From assembly GCA_018296165.2 (NCBI GenBank), contig JACKQL020000008.1:1364001-1428000 (forward strand): 64,000 bases of DNA, given 5' to 3'. This document shows positions 11,496 to 21,330 of this stretch, in pieces. Made by a program: the position numbers and the translations under genes. Below the pieces are notes generated by a model. The model was not told where the DNA came from and made no database searches. It was given only the letters and a program-made list of their open reading frames with translations. The first letter of the stretch is position 1, and each line of letters starts with the position of its first letter. Origin of the DNA: Termitomyces sp. T153 (Eukaryota; Basidiomycota; Agaricomycetes; Agaricales; Lyophyllaceae).

Positions 11496-13709
11496 ACTAC
11501 GTGGATTGACAAAGGCAAGGGCTGATGGTGCTGGAATCAGCGTGGTTGCTTTCTTAACCCATCAGTATAGGCGATTGATTTGTATCAAAAGAACAGGAAA
11601 GGTGACCCTCGCCCAACAGGAGAAATTCAGAATTCATGACGCGGCATCAAAAGTCAATCAAATGGTTGCCCACATCACCGGGTCCCCGATACATTTTACG
11701 TGCACACCGTGCTCTCAAATTGGCTTTGGCAGCTCCACTGCTACGGTTGCTCATGCAGCGATGAATACAATCATTACATTTAACCAAAAGATCACCGGTC
11801 ACCGGTACACAGACTCCCTTTCCGTGTTCTCCTATGCAGATCCCTCCTCATTCCGGCTGACAGAACCTTCACCCGGTTTCTCTGATTGCCAAGAGACCCG
11901 GTACTATTGCTCCAAGAACACATGGTAACAAGATGCGGACACAGTTTCGTGGTACTTGCTTATTGATGTATTCTTGGGATCGCCGATATGGACCCACAAA
12001 ATACAAGGCTCAAGCAAAATAAGTACAATACAAGCAGGGAAAATGGAAGGAGAAAATTGAAACGTTGATGGTTTTTTTTTGATCCCTACTGTCGTGTGCT
12101 CTTTGCATTCTCTTCGGGAGCAACATTACGGCGATGGTGATTGAACTGCGTAGAACCTTCTCACCCACAGGGAGGAAAGGATTGATTCCTGGTTCCAAAT
12201 GGTTAGTTGATCTGGCCGATATGGATGCACAGAAGTCGAAGAAGTTAGATGGCATTGGACAAAAATAGAGCCACTCCATGATAGCCTGTGTCCTGACCTT
12301 GATGGCTCCACAAAGTCGGGCGTACTTTATCGAGTTCAACACCTTGTGATAAAGTGTCTTTGTTCTCGAAGTTGCCAAAAGAGATGTGGCGCGCAAATGA
12401 TGGCAACCGCAAAGCACAAATACACCAGCTGATACTTATACATCACCCCTGTTACTACAAGAATCGCTTGACATACATTGTGTTCCAGATTCATTCAAGC
12501 TTGGGAAGTCAGAGTCCGAGTCATGGTTCGCATGCCGGCGATTATCTGATATCCGACAGGCCTGGTGATATGTCATTTGCGCTGAGAACTGGAGGAACAT
12601 AAACAGTTATTTGTTTCACCATTGCTTATGTTATGTCGCTGTCCATGGCACATATTTAACCGTATATGATCAGAAATCGTGGCCGTTGTCAGAATTACGA
12701 TATCGATTGACATCTATTTAAAGGGTCATCTATGAGTAAAAGTCAGAGGAGGGTGATCATTACATGGACGGAATACCTGTTTCCGCATCTAGTGCTGGCC
12801 GAAACCCGACGAAGACCACGGAACAAGACAATTCTACAATAGAACTTGGTGCTGCGCTGCCTTTCCAAACGCGTCTGAATATATAACCGACAATATCCGA
12901 ATAACATCGGGAGATAGGATCCGAATACATGCAGAAAGCATAGAATTGGGATTGACATTAATCCGTCAAAAGCCTTGGTTTGTGGCGCATGACTGACAGA
13001 TGTGTCGCGGAAGAGACCTATACAGAACTAGTCAAATCGGAAGGCGAACAATGCGGTCCTCAATGTTGATGCTTACATGCTAGATAACGTATGCATACTG
13101 AAATGGCTTCAAAATGTTAAAACAGACTTAAGAGCTAAGATCAGGCGATCTGCGACGAATATGGCTGCTTACGGCTAAGGAGGGGTCCATCATTTGACGT
13201 TGTACAGGTGGATGTGACGACCCACAATCCTCGAAAACAGATAATCCTGCTTCTCGTAATCCTAAGACCTGGAGTAGAACGCGGTACAAATCAGCGTTTT
13301 AAGGCTTGCTCCAAAGGGACGCTAGATGCGCAATGACCACAAAGCCACTAGCCAAAAGCACTCCACAAAACACAAACAAGAGCCAAAGTACTATGCGACA
13401 GATGCATCGTCTCGACTCTGGATGTATGTGGGTCTGTGGCCTTCGGCTCGAATCTACCTCGGCCTTTCTGAGCCAATTCGGGGCTTTGGGGAAACAGTTG
13501 GATGCAAAAACCCCAGAAACATGCTGCGAGCGTTTTCGTAGATAAACCCATGAAGATGCATGAGAAGCAAGAGGCCATCACATGGAAGAACTCCCTGGAA
13601 AAGCTGGAAGAAAGCAAAGATCCCAAAAGCTGACTAAGCCTGACAACGCTTTCTCGTTGCCCATAGTCGGCGTTCTCTGCCCTTGTCGTTCGTTGACCAT
13701 CCAGCAGCA
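11496..13709. other. Gene-poor region
   Basis: About 2.2 kb without a supportable gene. The longest frames (11446-11928 plus; 12010-12417 minus; 13348-13761 minus) show no family motif and no convincing splice partners. The last 150 bp may contain a missed first exon with the signal peptide of the DUF7137-type gene. Composition is ordinary and contains CG dinucleotides, so this is not part of a decayed transposon island. Confidence 0.4.
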
Positions 13710-14376
13710 ATGCAGACTGCCAACCCTTCTCAAAACACCGCTTCTGCATCAGGTTCCACAACCGTATTACGCATACCCGCCTCTGCGCCCGCAGGCCTGA
13801 TCACCGTCGTCCAGCCCCCCGCAAGCCTCACCTCCTACTACAAAATCGCTCCTTCAAATTTCGTCACATTCGCTTGGAACTTTTCCTATGTCCTCGCCAC
13901 GCCCACACACCTCACAGTCAGTGCTATATGCGACAACGGCAATACCTACCCTGTTGGACCGACGAATGGCGTAATAGATGGGACCGCGACCAGCGTGGTG
14001 TGGGATTTGTGGTCCTATCAGCAGAATAACCCAAACAAGCCTCTGGCACAAGAGACGTACACCTTGAACATCTGGGACGATAGGGGTGCTGGTGCAGGAC
14101 GGGCACCGGGGTTTTTACAGCCTTACTCAGGTCTGAAATTTGCAATGTACACACCGGAGGCGTACACGAGTTTGGCGGACGGTTAGTTGTGCCCCTGTTC
14201 GTGCTATTTCGACCTCCCTATTTGACCATGGTTTTCCGGTTGGGTTAGGTTGGTCATGCACGTCTTGCAGCGCAGCATGGGCGATGTACTCTGCGAACCC
14301 TCTCCTCGTTAGTATGACTGCGACAATTCTCATCATGTTCCTCTCTGGTTTCAGTATCCTTAGGCACTGGCGCTGA
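13710..14376 (+). CDS. DUF7137-type fungal membrane protein
   Basis: Two exons. Exon 1 (13710-14181) encodes a beta-rich extracytoplasmic domain with the motifs YYKIAPSNFVTFAWNFSYVL, SVVWDLWSY and YTLNIWDDRG. A 67-bp intron (GTTAGT...GGTTAG) joins LADG to WSCTSCSAAW. The tail contains a hydrophobic segment LLVSMTATILIMFLSGFSIL and ends RHWR, giving a type I-like single-pass protein. This layout matches the fungal family with Pfam DUF7137, whose function is unknown. The ATG at 13710 is the first in-frame ATG, but family members normally start with a signal peptide, so an upstream exon is probably missing from this model. Confidence 0.75.
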
Positions 14377-14956
14377 ACGGCATTTGGACTCTGGAAACTC
14401 ACACTTTACCCACGATCCCGGCTGAGGTGCTTGATGTACCGGCTACATGATGACGGACCTTCCTTCCCTTCGATACGCTTGGACACACACAGACATTAAC
14501 TCCATTACACCATGCACCCCTCGTCCCAGGTTTCGTTCTCGCTCTCTCAAAAACTACAGTACTTGCATATTGCATCGATCCTTTTGTTATCGTTGGATTC
14601 ATACTCACTTACATATACCAAACTCTAATTAATACAGACAAACAGACGATTTGGCCCCCGAGTTTGGTTCCCTTACTTTCTTGAGCGTCTATACAGCAAC
14701 ACTCACATCCGATAACAAATGTAGTCTCCGCAACATACCGCACGTCATCATTTAGTACTTACTCAATGAGCCTGTCTCTCATGGTCGTGTTCGTTTCCCA
14801 TTGGTTCTTCTATGACTTGAAGCGAAGAGAGTATGATTTCCCTGCTCAGGCAAACTTGCGTGTTTGATTACCTCAAGAATAATAAATGATGTCGTCAGCA
14901 TAGGGGATTTTCAACTTGATTTTTCACATGTAGTGGGGCACTGAGTTGTTGAGGAA
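14377..14956. other. Intergenic region
   Basis: No gene is visible. It contains the 3' flank of the DUF7137-type gene and runs into the decayed cullin fragment, whose left border could lie somewhat earlier than I place it. Confidence 0.4.
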
Positions 14957-15541
14957 ATGTACAACACGAAAGCACGACAATATGTAGACATCACGTTCAA
15001 TATGATGGTTTTCTGTACTAACTTCTGGTCTCTAAAACCGCGTTCTGACGACACGACTTCATCTTCGGGACCGTGCCGATTCATGGACGCATGGGGCGAC
15101 AACATCGGACTCGAACTCACGACGGGATCTTATCTGACTATGAGAACGCTCAACGAGCGACTTATGAACCACAGTACCTTAGCAATTAGTACATACATTC
15201 TCACGACAAGCTCATACAGAGTGGCGATTTTGCTGCAATATCACAGAAACGATACGCTTGGTGACCTCATCAAGACAGCGTTGATTTCGAAGCATGCTCT
15301 GTCTTGGGAGGTGTTGACCTCGCTCGTGAAATCTCAGCTTGTTGTCAGTGAAAAGAATGATCTGTCTGCTTCATTCAATCCGAAATTCCGATCTGAAATT
15401 TCGGTTGTTGACATCAGAACATTAGTCAAAACCTTGAGAGTATGGAAGCTGATTGAGTTTATAAGCGATTAAATTATTCTTCGAGGAAGAATACATTCAG
15501 CATTGTGATGGATCAGGAGACACTGCGGCTTGTGTGGCTAA
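14957..15541 (+). pseudogene. Decayed cullin fragment (C-terminal half)
   Basis: The frame 14957-15472 contains SSYRVAILLQYHRNDTLGD and VLTSLVKSQLVVSEKND, which align with NSYQMAVLLQYNKNDTMSF and VLTSLVKAEILITEEND of the intact cullin at 47-49.7 kb. After a stop at 15470, another stretch reads LFFEEEYIQHCDGSGD, matching the intact terminus LLLEKEYIEHVHGSKD. The sequence between them that should carry the neddylation site (IVRLMK in the intact gene) is not recognisable, and the N-terminal two thirds are missing. It lies tail to tail with kinase K2, exactly as the intact cullin lies tail to tail with K4. It is a truncated, non-functional copy. Confidence 0.8.
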
Positions 15542-15976
15542 ATCTACATATATGGCTTGAATCCTGGATATAGCACCAATTTATCAGAATTCTGTCTTGT
15601 TATATATCACGTTGTATTTTAATGGTTCAACTTTGTTGTGCTCAGGCGGCCGGTCTCTCCTTCCGACAGAGGATGTGTTGTGCCAATGCCAATGAGACCC
15701 CTCGTTTGATACTTACAAGGCTGGCTTAACCAGACTGCCTTTCTGGTTTCTTGGATGCAGTGTTGCTGCAAGAATATCCTGTGGTGACTGGCCATCGCTG
15801 AAAACCTCATAGGTCTCTGGTACTGTCACTGTTATGAGGTCTGTTTTCAACGTCGAAATCTATTTTAACTCGTACGACATCAAGGAGGCAACTTCAGGCT
15901 AAAAAGATCCCAAATAAAACATCGTTGCTGGATATCAAGGGAAGGGGGTAACTAACTATTAGAAAAGAAGAAATCT
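15542..15976. other. Short intergenic region
   Basis: About 430 bp between the decayed cullin and the kinase K2 stop. No gene or RNA is visible. Confidence 0.4.
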
Positions 15977-17876
15977 CTACAGTAGTGAATTAAGGTGAGA
16001 AAGAGCACTTGCAATAGTTGCATCAGAAGTATCAAAACCAGGCCTCAGATCACGCGTCCATTCCCAACTTTCAGGTGGCAGACTTGTCCCTGCAGGGGGA
16101 AGTTCACGCAGGATCTCATCGACGGTTGGACGATATTCTGGAGAGTGAGACCAACACCTCTCCATCAATGCCCACATTGTATCGCTCAAGCCACGCTGTA
16201 TATGTACTTCTTCGGTGGGCCGCTTAGGGCGCTCTCCAGAATGAATCTTGTAGGCAGCTGCTCTGCGCCTATCACCAAGAGGTAGCTCTCCAGTGAATAT
16301 CTATGCAACGTAGAAATCACCTGCTGCAATGGAAAGAACATCGGTTCAACCTACTTCAAAGCAGACCATTCCGAAGGCAAATACATCGCTTGCGCTCGTC
16401 CTTTTTGACTCGGATTCGACGAGTTCTGGAGCTTCAAAGCCCATTGTACCACCATCAGCTTGACGGGACGAGAGAGCGAGACCTCCGAGGCCACTCGATT
16501 CCGTAACGTATGAAAAGCCGAAGTCTGCAAGACACGCACGTTCGCGTTCCGTGACGAGAATATTGAGACTCTTCAAGTCTCCGTGAACAACACCATTCTC
16601 ATGGAGATACTTCATTCCTAACACAACGTCGGATATCTATACGAAATACTCAGCAAATAGAGACTGGATAGGAATATGGTAGCGCCGAATACCAGTGAAG
16701 TTCTGTCTCGTTGTGATTGAGTTGGGGTACTCAAGAATTCTCTGATATTCCCGTTATGCATCCAAGGCGATACCAGACATAATGTTTGGTTGTGATCGTC
16801 GAGGCGGTAAATTCCATAAAAGGGGAGAATATTAGGATGCGACAGCTGGCCCCATACAACCGCTTCACGTGAGTATGCCTGTTTAACAATTAAGATTAAA
16901 CCAAAGAGAAAAAAAAATACGAAGTAACCTTTTCAAGGGAAAGTCGATCTGCAGTTTGATACACCTTGACTGCTTTGACACATACGGCCCTCCCGCCATG
17001 CTGGGCCTTGTAGATATCACCAAAACCACCGCGTAATAATGGAATATGTGAATCTACACAGACATCTGTAAGCAAGAAACATCGGGGGCAAAGCTCAGAT
17101 TTTCGACAGAGGCGAACAAGAGCTACGTAGAGAATTACTCGAAAATGTGGTTGTAGTGGAGCATGGTCGAGTAGCTAAAGATACCATTGAAAGCAACATT
17201 CATGGTAGGAAAAAACGTAGTGTCGTACCTTCTGAAGGAGATCAAGCAAGTCTTGAGCCGCTTCATTGCGGTAACTCAGAAACTCCTTGTATTTTTCAAG
17301 ATCCCTGAATATCTTGATGAGATGGGCACAAATGGGCGAGAATTCACCGCTTATCCCGAGGACGGTGTCGCTAGAGAACTCTATAGGTGTCGTACAGTCA
17401 GTGGCGGAGGATACAACGTAATCTTCCCAATCCATGGATTGATCTGATGCGTGTGGCCCGGGTACTCTATGATGAAGGGTTCTAGTCTGAGCATATAGAA
17501 AACCAGAAGGTTGATTCTGGCCACCGGATGAAATCCCATCGCTCTCGTTGTCATCGGATTTATGAACAACAATCTGAGGATCTGGGGGCACCAGATCCAT
17601 TGGTGTTTGTGGAAGAATGGTGTCAATTGATGGACGGTTTTCGTCATCGTCGTCGAACCCATTCACATCCTGACCCATGTCGACCGAGCTCCGCTTGGCA
17701 TGAGCTATCGGCGAAGACGAACGTTCGGGTTGTACAGTACGATAGGAGTGGCGAAAAGATCGCAGCTGTGCGCGATTACGAGGTCTTGAACGCTGATCAG
17801 GATCGGCGCCGTCGTCAGAGAAGAGCAGGTCTTCATGCGGGGCATAGCGTATAGGAGAAGGGGAGCGCGACAGCAT
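15977..17876 (-). CDS. TKL-like protein kinase K2 with captured N-terminal segment
   Basis: Multi-exon gene. The first exon (17876 to about 17230) starts with about 77 residues copied from the Ser/Pro-rich gene at 8.4-11.5 kb (SRSPSPIRYAPHEDLL...), then RPSIDTILPQTPM, then the ancestral kinase N-terminus (MDLVPPDPQ...). The shared helical module follows (LIKIFRDLEKYKEFLSY, AAQDLLDLLQK, LLDHAP, ALVRLCRKS). The kinase domain has the loop LRGGFGDIY, lysine in VCVKAV, VHGDLKSLNIL, LADFGFSYV and FEAPELV, so it is catalytically complete, and ends SALSHLNSLL. It is a close relative of K4 and is nearly identical to it at DNA level over the catalytic exon. The ATG at 17876 comes from the duplicated 5'UTR segment (see the repeat entry). 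Whether the fused form is translated cannot be seen from sequence. Confidence 0.85.
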
Positions 17877-17916
17877 TGGTGTTTGCGGAAGAATGGCGTG
17901 AAGTGATGGACAGTTT
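17598..17916 (-). repeat. Insertion of 230 bp flanked by 43-bp direct repeats inside kinase K2
   Basis: Bases 17598-17640 and 17874-17916 are direct repeats (38 of 43 identical by eye), both beginning CATTGGTGTTTG on the plus strand, which on the coding strand ends in CACCAATG. Between them lies a copy of 9421-9650. Repeat starts are 276 bp apart, exactly 92 codons, so the reading frame is kept. Comparison with K3, where the related sequence is non-coding and ends at the start codon at 20648, indicates that the repeat is the old 5'UTR plus ATG. The inner copy is now translated as RPSIDTILPQTPM. Confidence 0.85.
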
Positions 17917-19008
17917 GTTGGATTAATAAGAACAGCAACAATACAATTGAATCAATAAACTTGTTTACAGATGAGTCCAGACGAATTCCAGTGCAATCAT
18001 TCGGCTTCAAGCTTCCCACAGATGTGAAGTTCAGGTGATTCGGGTGTGCGCTTATCAGCCTCCTTTCTCAAATTTGAGTAAGAAAGTTGCAATGACAGAT
18101 AGAAGTTTCAGGAGCGAGCGCTTGACAATCGTTTCATCACCCTCCACTAGAATTGCGATACAACTCAGCATCAGTCTTTACAACCACCAAATCAGGAGGC
18201 ACTCACAGATATTGTAATTTCTATTTCTCCCAGGATCAGACAAGCAATCATTGATGACTGTTCAAAGGATCATCAAGTCGGGGAAAACTGCGATCTTAAC
18301 TTCGGTAATGACGATAAGTACGGTTCATCTACGAGTTAGCCAGGTCATTAAGCCAACAAAGAACACGTGAAGGATATTCAAGGGTCAAAGCACATCGGGC
18401 AGTTACGAGTCCATCATCGACACAGAAACAAGAACCAACGTTGTCAGGTAATCACACCGCAACGGGGCCAAGCAATGTGGTGGCATCCCCAAAGGTAAGA
18501 GCTATGTGCGGTAGAACTGGATTAGAACCAACTGATGAGGTTTGGAACGGGTTCGAACGAATCAGGCTTTTTCAAGGGTGTGAAGACTCGCAACCTCGTC
18601 GGGGCTGTTTCGCGTTTCGCGACCAGGCCGTGCACCATGCATAGTCTATGCACAACTTTAGGTTCGAAACAAGCCGTCTTCACATGACACGGCAAGCGCA
18701 CGGCATTAGGACTAGGTGTTTAAACTTGAAGCTCCGCAACTATCAGGGTCAAAGCTGACTAGCGCTGACTTCTTGGACACATTTCGCAGTCGCCACATTG
18801 TCATGAGATCTTATCTTTTCCAAACGTTTGTGACACGTTGAAAATGGAAAATGCATTAAGGAAATTAATGTGATGGTTGATTTGTATTGATGTAAGAGGT
18901 TAGATATAACATATGCCAGCATTCTATTCTCAAGTCCCTTGACCATACTTATATACTTGCGATGGGAAGTACGTAGTTTGATTTCTAATGGAGGAGAAGG
19001 ACATATGT
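17917..19008. other. Intergenic region between kinases K2 and K3
   Basis: About 1.1 kb. The right part is the 3' flank of K3 and the left part the 5' flank of K2. Short frames carry no family signature. No RNA gene is recognisable. Confidence 0.45.
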
Positions 19009-20648
19009 CTATAAGAGTGGCTGCAGGTGAGCAAGAGCTTTTTTGATAGTTGCATCCATCTGTCCGCCCGTCATCCTTTGAGAATCCCAACTTTGACATT
19101 GCGAGTTTATCTCTACAGGAGGCAGTTCTTGCAGGATTTCGGCAGCAGTTGGCCTATTTCCTGGAGAGTGAGACCAGCACCTCTCTATCAATGCCCACAT
19201 CATATCGGTCAGGCCACGCTGCACATGCACTTTTTCGGTGGGCCGCGTGGGGCGCATTTCCTTTAGAATATGAGCTTGTAGTTTCTGACTACTATTGAAA
19301 GGTAGCTCTCCGGTGAATATCTGTGCAGTACAGAATAGAGTTACCTTCAATGGCAAGAAAGTCTGTCGAGCTTACTTCTAAGCAGACCATACTAAAGGCA
19401 AACACATCGCTCGCACTTGTCCTGTTTAGTTCATCGGACTCGGCGAATTCTGGCGCCTGAAAGCCAGGTGTCCCACCATCTGCTTGTCGAGATGAGAGAT
19501 CGTAACCTCCGAGACCACCCGCTTCCTTAACATATGAAAAGCCAAAGTCTGCAAGACATGCACGTTCAAATTCTGTGATAAGGATGTTCACACTCTTCAA
19601 GTCTCCGTGAACAACCCCATTTTCATGGAGATATTTCATCCCTGACGCAACGTCGGAAATCTGTATACGATGTTCAGAAAGCAAACGGGCTAGGTAGAGG
19701 ACAGCACGACAATACCAGTGGAGTTCTGTCTCGTTGTGATCGGGCTGGGTTACTCAAAAAGGATTTAATGGTTCCATTATACATCCAAGGCGACACCAAG
19801 CATAGTTTATCGCTGGGATCCGTGAGGCGAAAGATTCCGTAGAAAGGGAGGATGTTAGGGTGCGATAACTGGCCCCATACAACCGCTTCGCGTGAGAATG
19901 CCTGGCTCTTGATGATAAGATTAAACAGAAAAATGAAAAACGAGCAACCTTTTCCAGCCGTAGCCGATCTTGGCTTTGAAACAATCGAACTACTTTGATA
20001 CACACGGCCTTACCATTGTATTGGCCCTGGTAGATATCACTAAAACCACCGCCTGAGAATGCTTCAGTTAAGTCTACATGGACATCTGTGAGGGAGAACC
20101 ATCGAGGGCAGAGCTCGGACTTTCGACAGAGGCGAACGAGAGCCACATAGAAAATCACTCTAAGGCGTGGTTCAGGAGAAGCATGATCGAGTAGCTTAAG
20201 AAGCAGTTAAAGCAGCATTTTGGCAAGTACAAAAACATCTTCATACCATCTGAAGGAGGTCCAGTAAATCTTTAGCCGGTTCATCGCGATAGCTCAGAAA
20301 TTTCTTGTACTTGTCAAAGTTCCTGAATATCTTGATGAGGTGAGCATGAATGTAGGTGACCAGATCGTCTGTCTTCATGACACTGTCGCTGGAGAGTTCC
20401 ATAGGTGCCGGATAATCATTCGCGGAGGATACAACATAGTTTTCCCAATCCATGGATCGGTCTGATTCTCTTGACCTGAGCCTTTGATGAAGAGACCTGG
20501 TCTGAGCGTGCAGAAAACCGATAGAAAGATCCTGGCTGTTAGATGGGGTGTCGTCCCTTTCATTGTTGTCCCGATCATTGTCGTTTCTCTTGTTGTCGTT
20601 GGGCCCTTCTAAAGTGATCTGTGGGGCCTTTGAAGGTACTTCGTTCAT
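19009..20648 (-). CDS. TKL-like protein kinase K3
   Basis: Multi-exon gene with the same plan as K2 but without the captured segment. It starts MNEVPSKAPQ (ATG at 20648), contains the motif DRSMDWENYVVSSANDY also seen in K2, the helical module (LIKIFRNFDKYKKFLSY, AKDLLDLLQM, ALVRLCRKS) and a full kinase domain: glycine loop FSGGGFSDIYQG, lysine in VCIKVV, VVHGDLKSVNIL, LADFGFSYV, FQAPEFAE, CWSHSPGNRPTAAEIL. The last exon ends HLQPLL at 19009. Exon junctions have the same positions as in K2. All catalytic residues are present. The family is strongly expanded in Agaricomycetes, and individual functions are unknown. Confidence 0.85.
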
Positions 20649-21330
20649 GAGTGTTGTGGAAATTGCTGAGATCTGATGGACAGCTTTTGTATTGACAATG
20701 AAACAGCAACAATCGGCACGCATGACAGATTATAGAAGTCAAAACGGCTTCCAACCCGAATCTCCCACATATGTAGTTCAAGTAACCTGGATGGGCGCTT
20801 CACTTCGACTTGTTCGTGGGCTCTTTCTTGACAATTTTGGGTATGCCTGTGATGCACAGGCGTTGATCAGGAATGTTGACGCTAAGCGCTAAGCACTTGA
20901 TTGCAGTAGCCATATTATCAAGTTTGTGGATATCTCTAAAAAGTTTTTGTGCACCATAGTTGTTATTTAACGTCCAAATCTGGGATTGGTGGGGACTAGA
21001 TGTCGCTGACCGAGATAGTTCTCGTGAGCTGTCATCGTAACAGCTGAGAGAGCACTGGCAGTTTCACTGTCCCCAAGCTAGGAACGATGTCCCAGTCGAA
21101 ATGAGTCCATCGCCGCTTTCTTTGTGATCAGGACGCCAGTATGCATGAGTCTGCATGAGTGATGCGTTCCGTAGCTGAAAAAAAGGAGCAGATGATCATT
21201 GATGAGAAGTTATGACTTGAAATTGCCGAACTGAGTCATCCGGTCCGCCGAGTTCCGGTGATAGCAAAGCTCATAAACTTAGTTATCTCTCTATTACCTT
21301 CCCAACAGTACTCTTTCTCCAGCATTGTCT
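20649..21330. other. Divergent intergenic region between K3 and the FAP1-like gene
   Basis: About 680 bp upstream of two divergent genes, so promoters of both should be here. I see no additional gene. Confidence 0.45.

Noticed and set aside
11446..11928. 160-codon open frame on the plus strand
   Set aside because: It overlaps the start of the Ser/Pro-rich gene in antisense, has no family motif and no codon pattern like the neighbours.
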